Below, piece by piece: positions 5,226-5,391 of a stretch of 5,391 bases of DNA. The notes under the pieces were generated by a model. That model worked only from the letters and a program-made list of their open reading frames with translations, made no database searches and was not told where the DNA came from. Where the stretch lies: NCBI GenBank assembly GCA_936936565.1, contig CAKZIX010000072.1, forward strand, positions 1 through 5,391, given 5' to 3'. Positions within the stretch are counted from its first letter, which is position 1; each line of letters starts with the position of its first letter. Position numbers and translations under genes: made by a program. The DNA is from an uncultured Nocardiaceae bacterium (lineage in GTDB: Bacteria > Actinomycetota > Actinomycetes > Mycobacteriales > Mycobacteriaceae).

Positions 5226-5391
5226 GCATCCTCGCCGCCTCCGGCACCGTCGGAAACCCGCTCGCCAACATCGCGATCTTCGCGCTCTTCGTCGCCGTGA
5301 CGATGGTCGTGGTGATCCGCGCCAGCCGCAACAACAAGACCGCCGCCGACTTCTTCACCGGCGGGCGCGGGTTCTCCGGCCCGCAGAACGG
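5222..5391 (+). CDS. Second acetate-type sodium:solute symporter, N-terminus (partial)
   Basis: Fifty-six codons are present before the window ends. The start MSILAASGTVGNPLANIAIF leads into a first membrane segment (about 13-33), then RNNKTAADFFTGGRGFSGPQNG, which matches the N-terminal region of E. coli ActP (SDYYTAGGNITGFQNG) and of MctC. It is therefore an SSS-family cation/monocarboxylate symporter, closer to ActP here (QNG retained) than the first symporter in this window, which reads GPRWNA at that point. ATG 5222 overlaps the DUF485 stop and follows AAGG (5209-5212) by nine bases. Substrate and completeness cannot be judged from this fragment. Confidence 0.88.
   Translation, partial: MSILAASGTVGNPLANIAIFALFVAVTMVVVIRASRNNKTAADFFTGGRGFSGPQN

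Overview
The window is very GC-rich, with strong G/C preference at third codon positions, short or overlapping gene junctions, and a mix of ATG and GTG starts. Protein relatives (an actinobacterial LytS/LytTR pair beside DUF485 and acetate-type symporters) suggest an actinobacterium, probably of the Mycobacteriales (Nocardia/Rhodococcus/Gordonia-like). The species cannot be fixed from this sequence. All genes read on the + strand.

Layout: (1) 1-647 holds the last 39 codons of an aldehyde dehydrogenase of the acetaldehyde type (AldB/ExaC-like) and a start-stop-overlapping DUF779 gene, the usual partner of such dehydrogenases. (2) 677-4736 is a tightly coupled four-gene unit: a LytS-type sensor histidine kinase, a LytTR response regulator, a small two-helix membrane protein and a complete sodium:solute symporter of the acetate/monocarboxylate branch. 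Junctions are 6 bp, an overlap and 2 bp. A TATCTT hexamer placed for leaderless initiation precedes the kinase. (3) 4737-4877 is the only real intergenic region. It carries an 11/13-matching direct repeat with 20-bp period, suited to a LytTR dimer, and directly beside it a GTGA-N6-TCAC palindrome of the CRP/GlxR type. (4) 4878-5391 is a second transporter pair: a classical DUF485 protein and the N-terminus of a second acetate-type symporter, cut by the window end.

Working model (inference): the dehydrogenase makes acetate or a related acid. The two symporters, each with its own small membrane partner, take up monocarboxylates such as acetate, pyruvate or propionate. The kinase/regulator pair senses such a compound, or the energy state, and controls the transporters together with a cAMP-receptor-type regulator. 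This resembles the E. coli BtsS/BtsR-btsT logic, but with a different sensor architecture and a different transporter family. No mobile elements, CRISPR arrays, tRNA or rRNA genes were seen.
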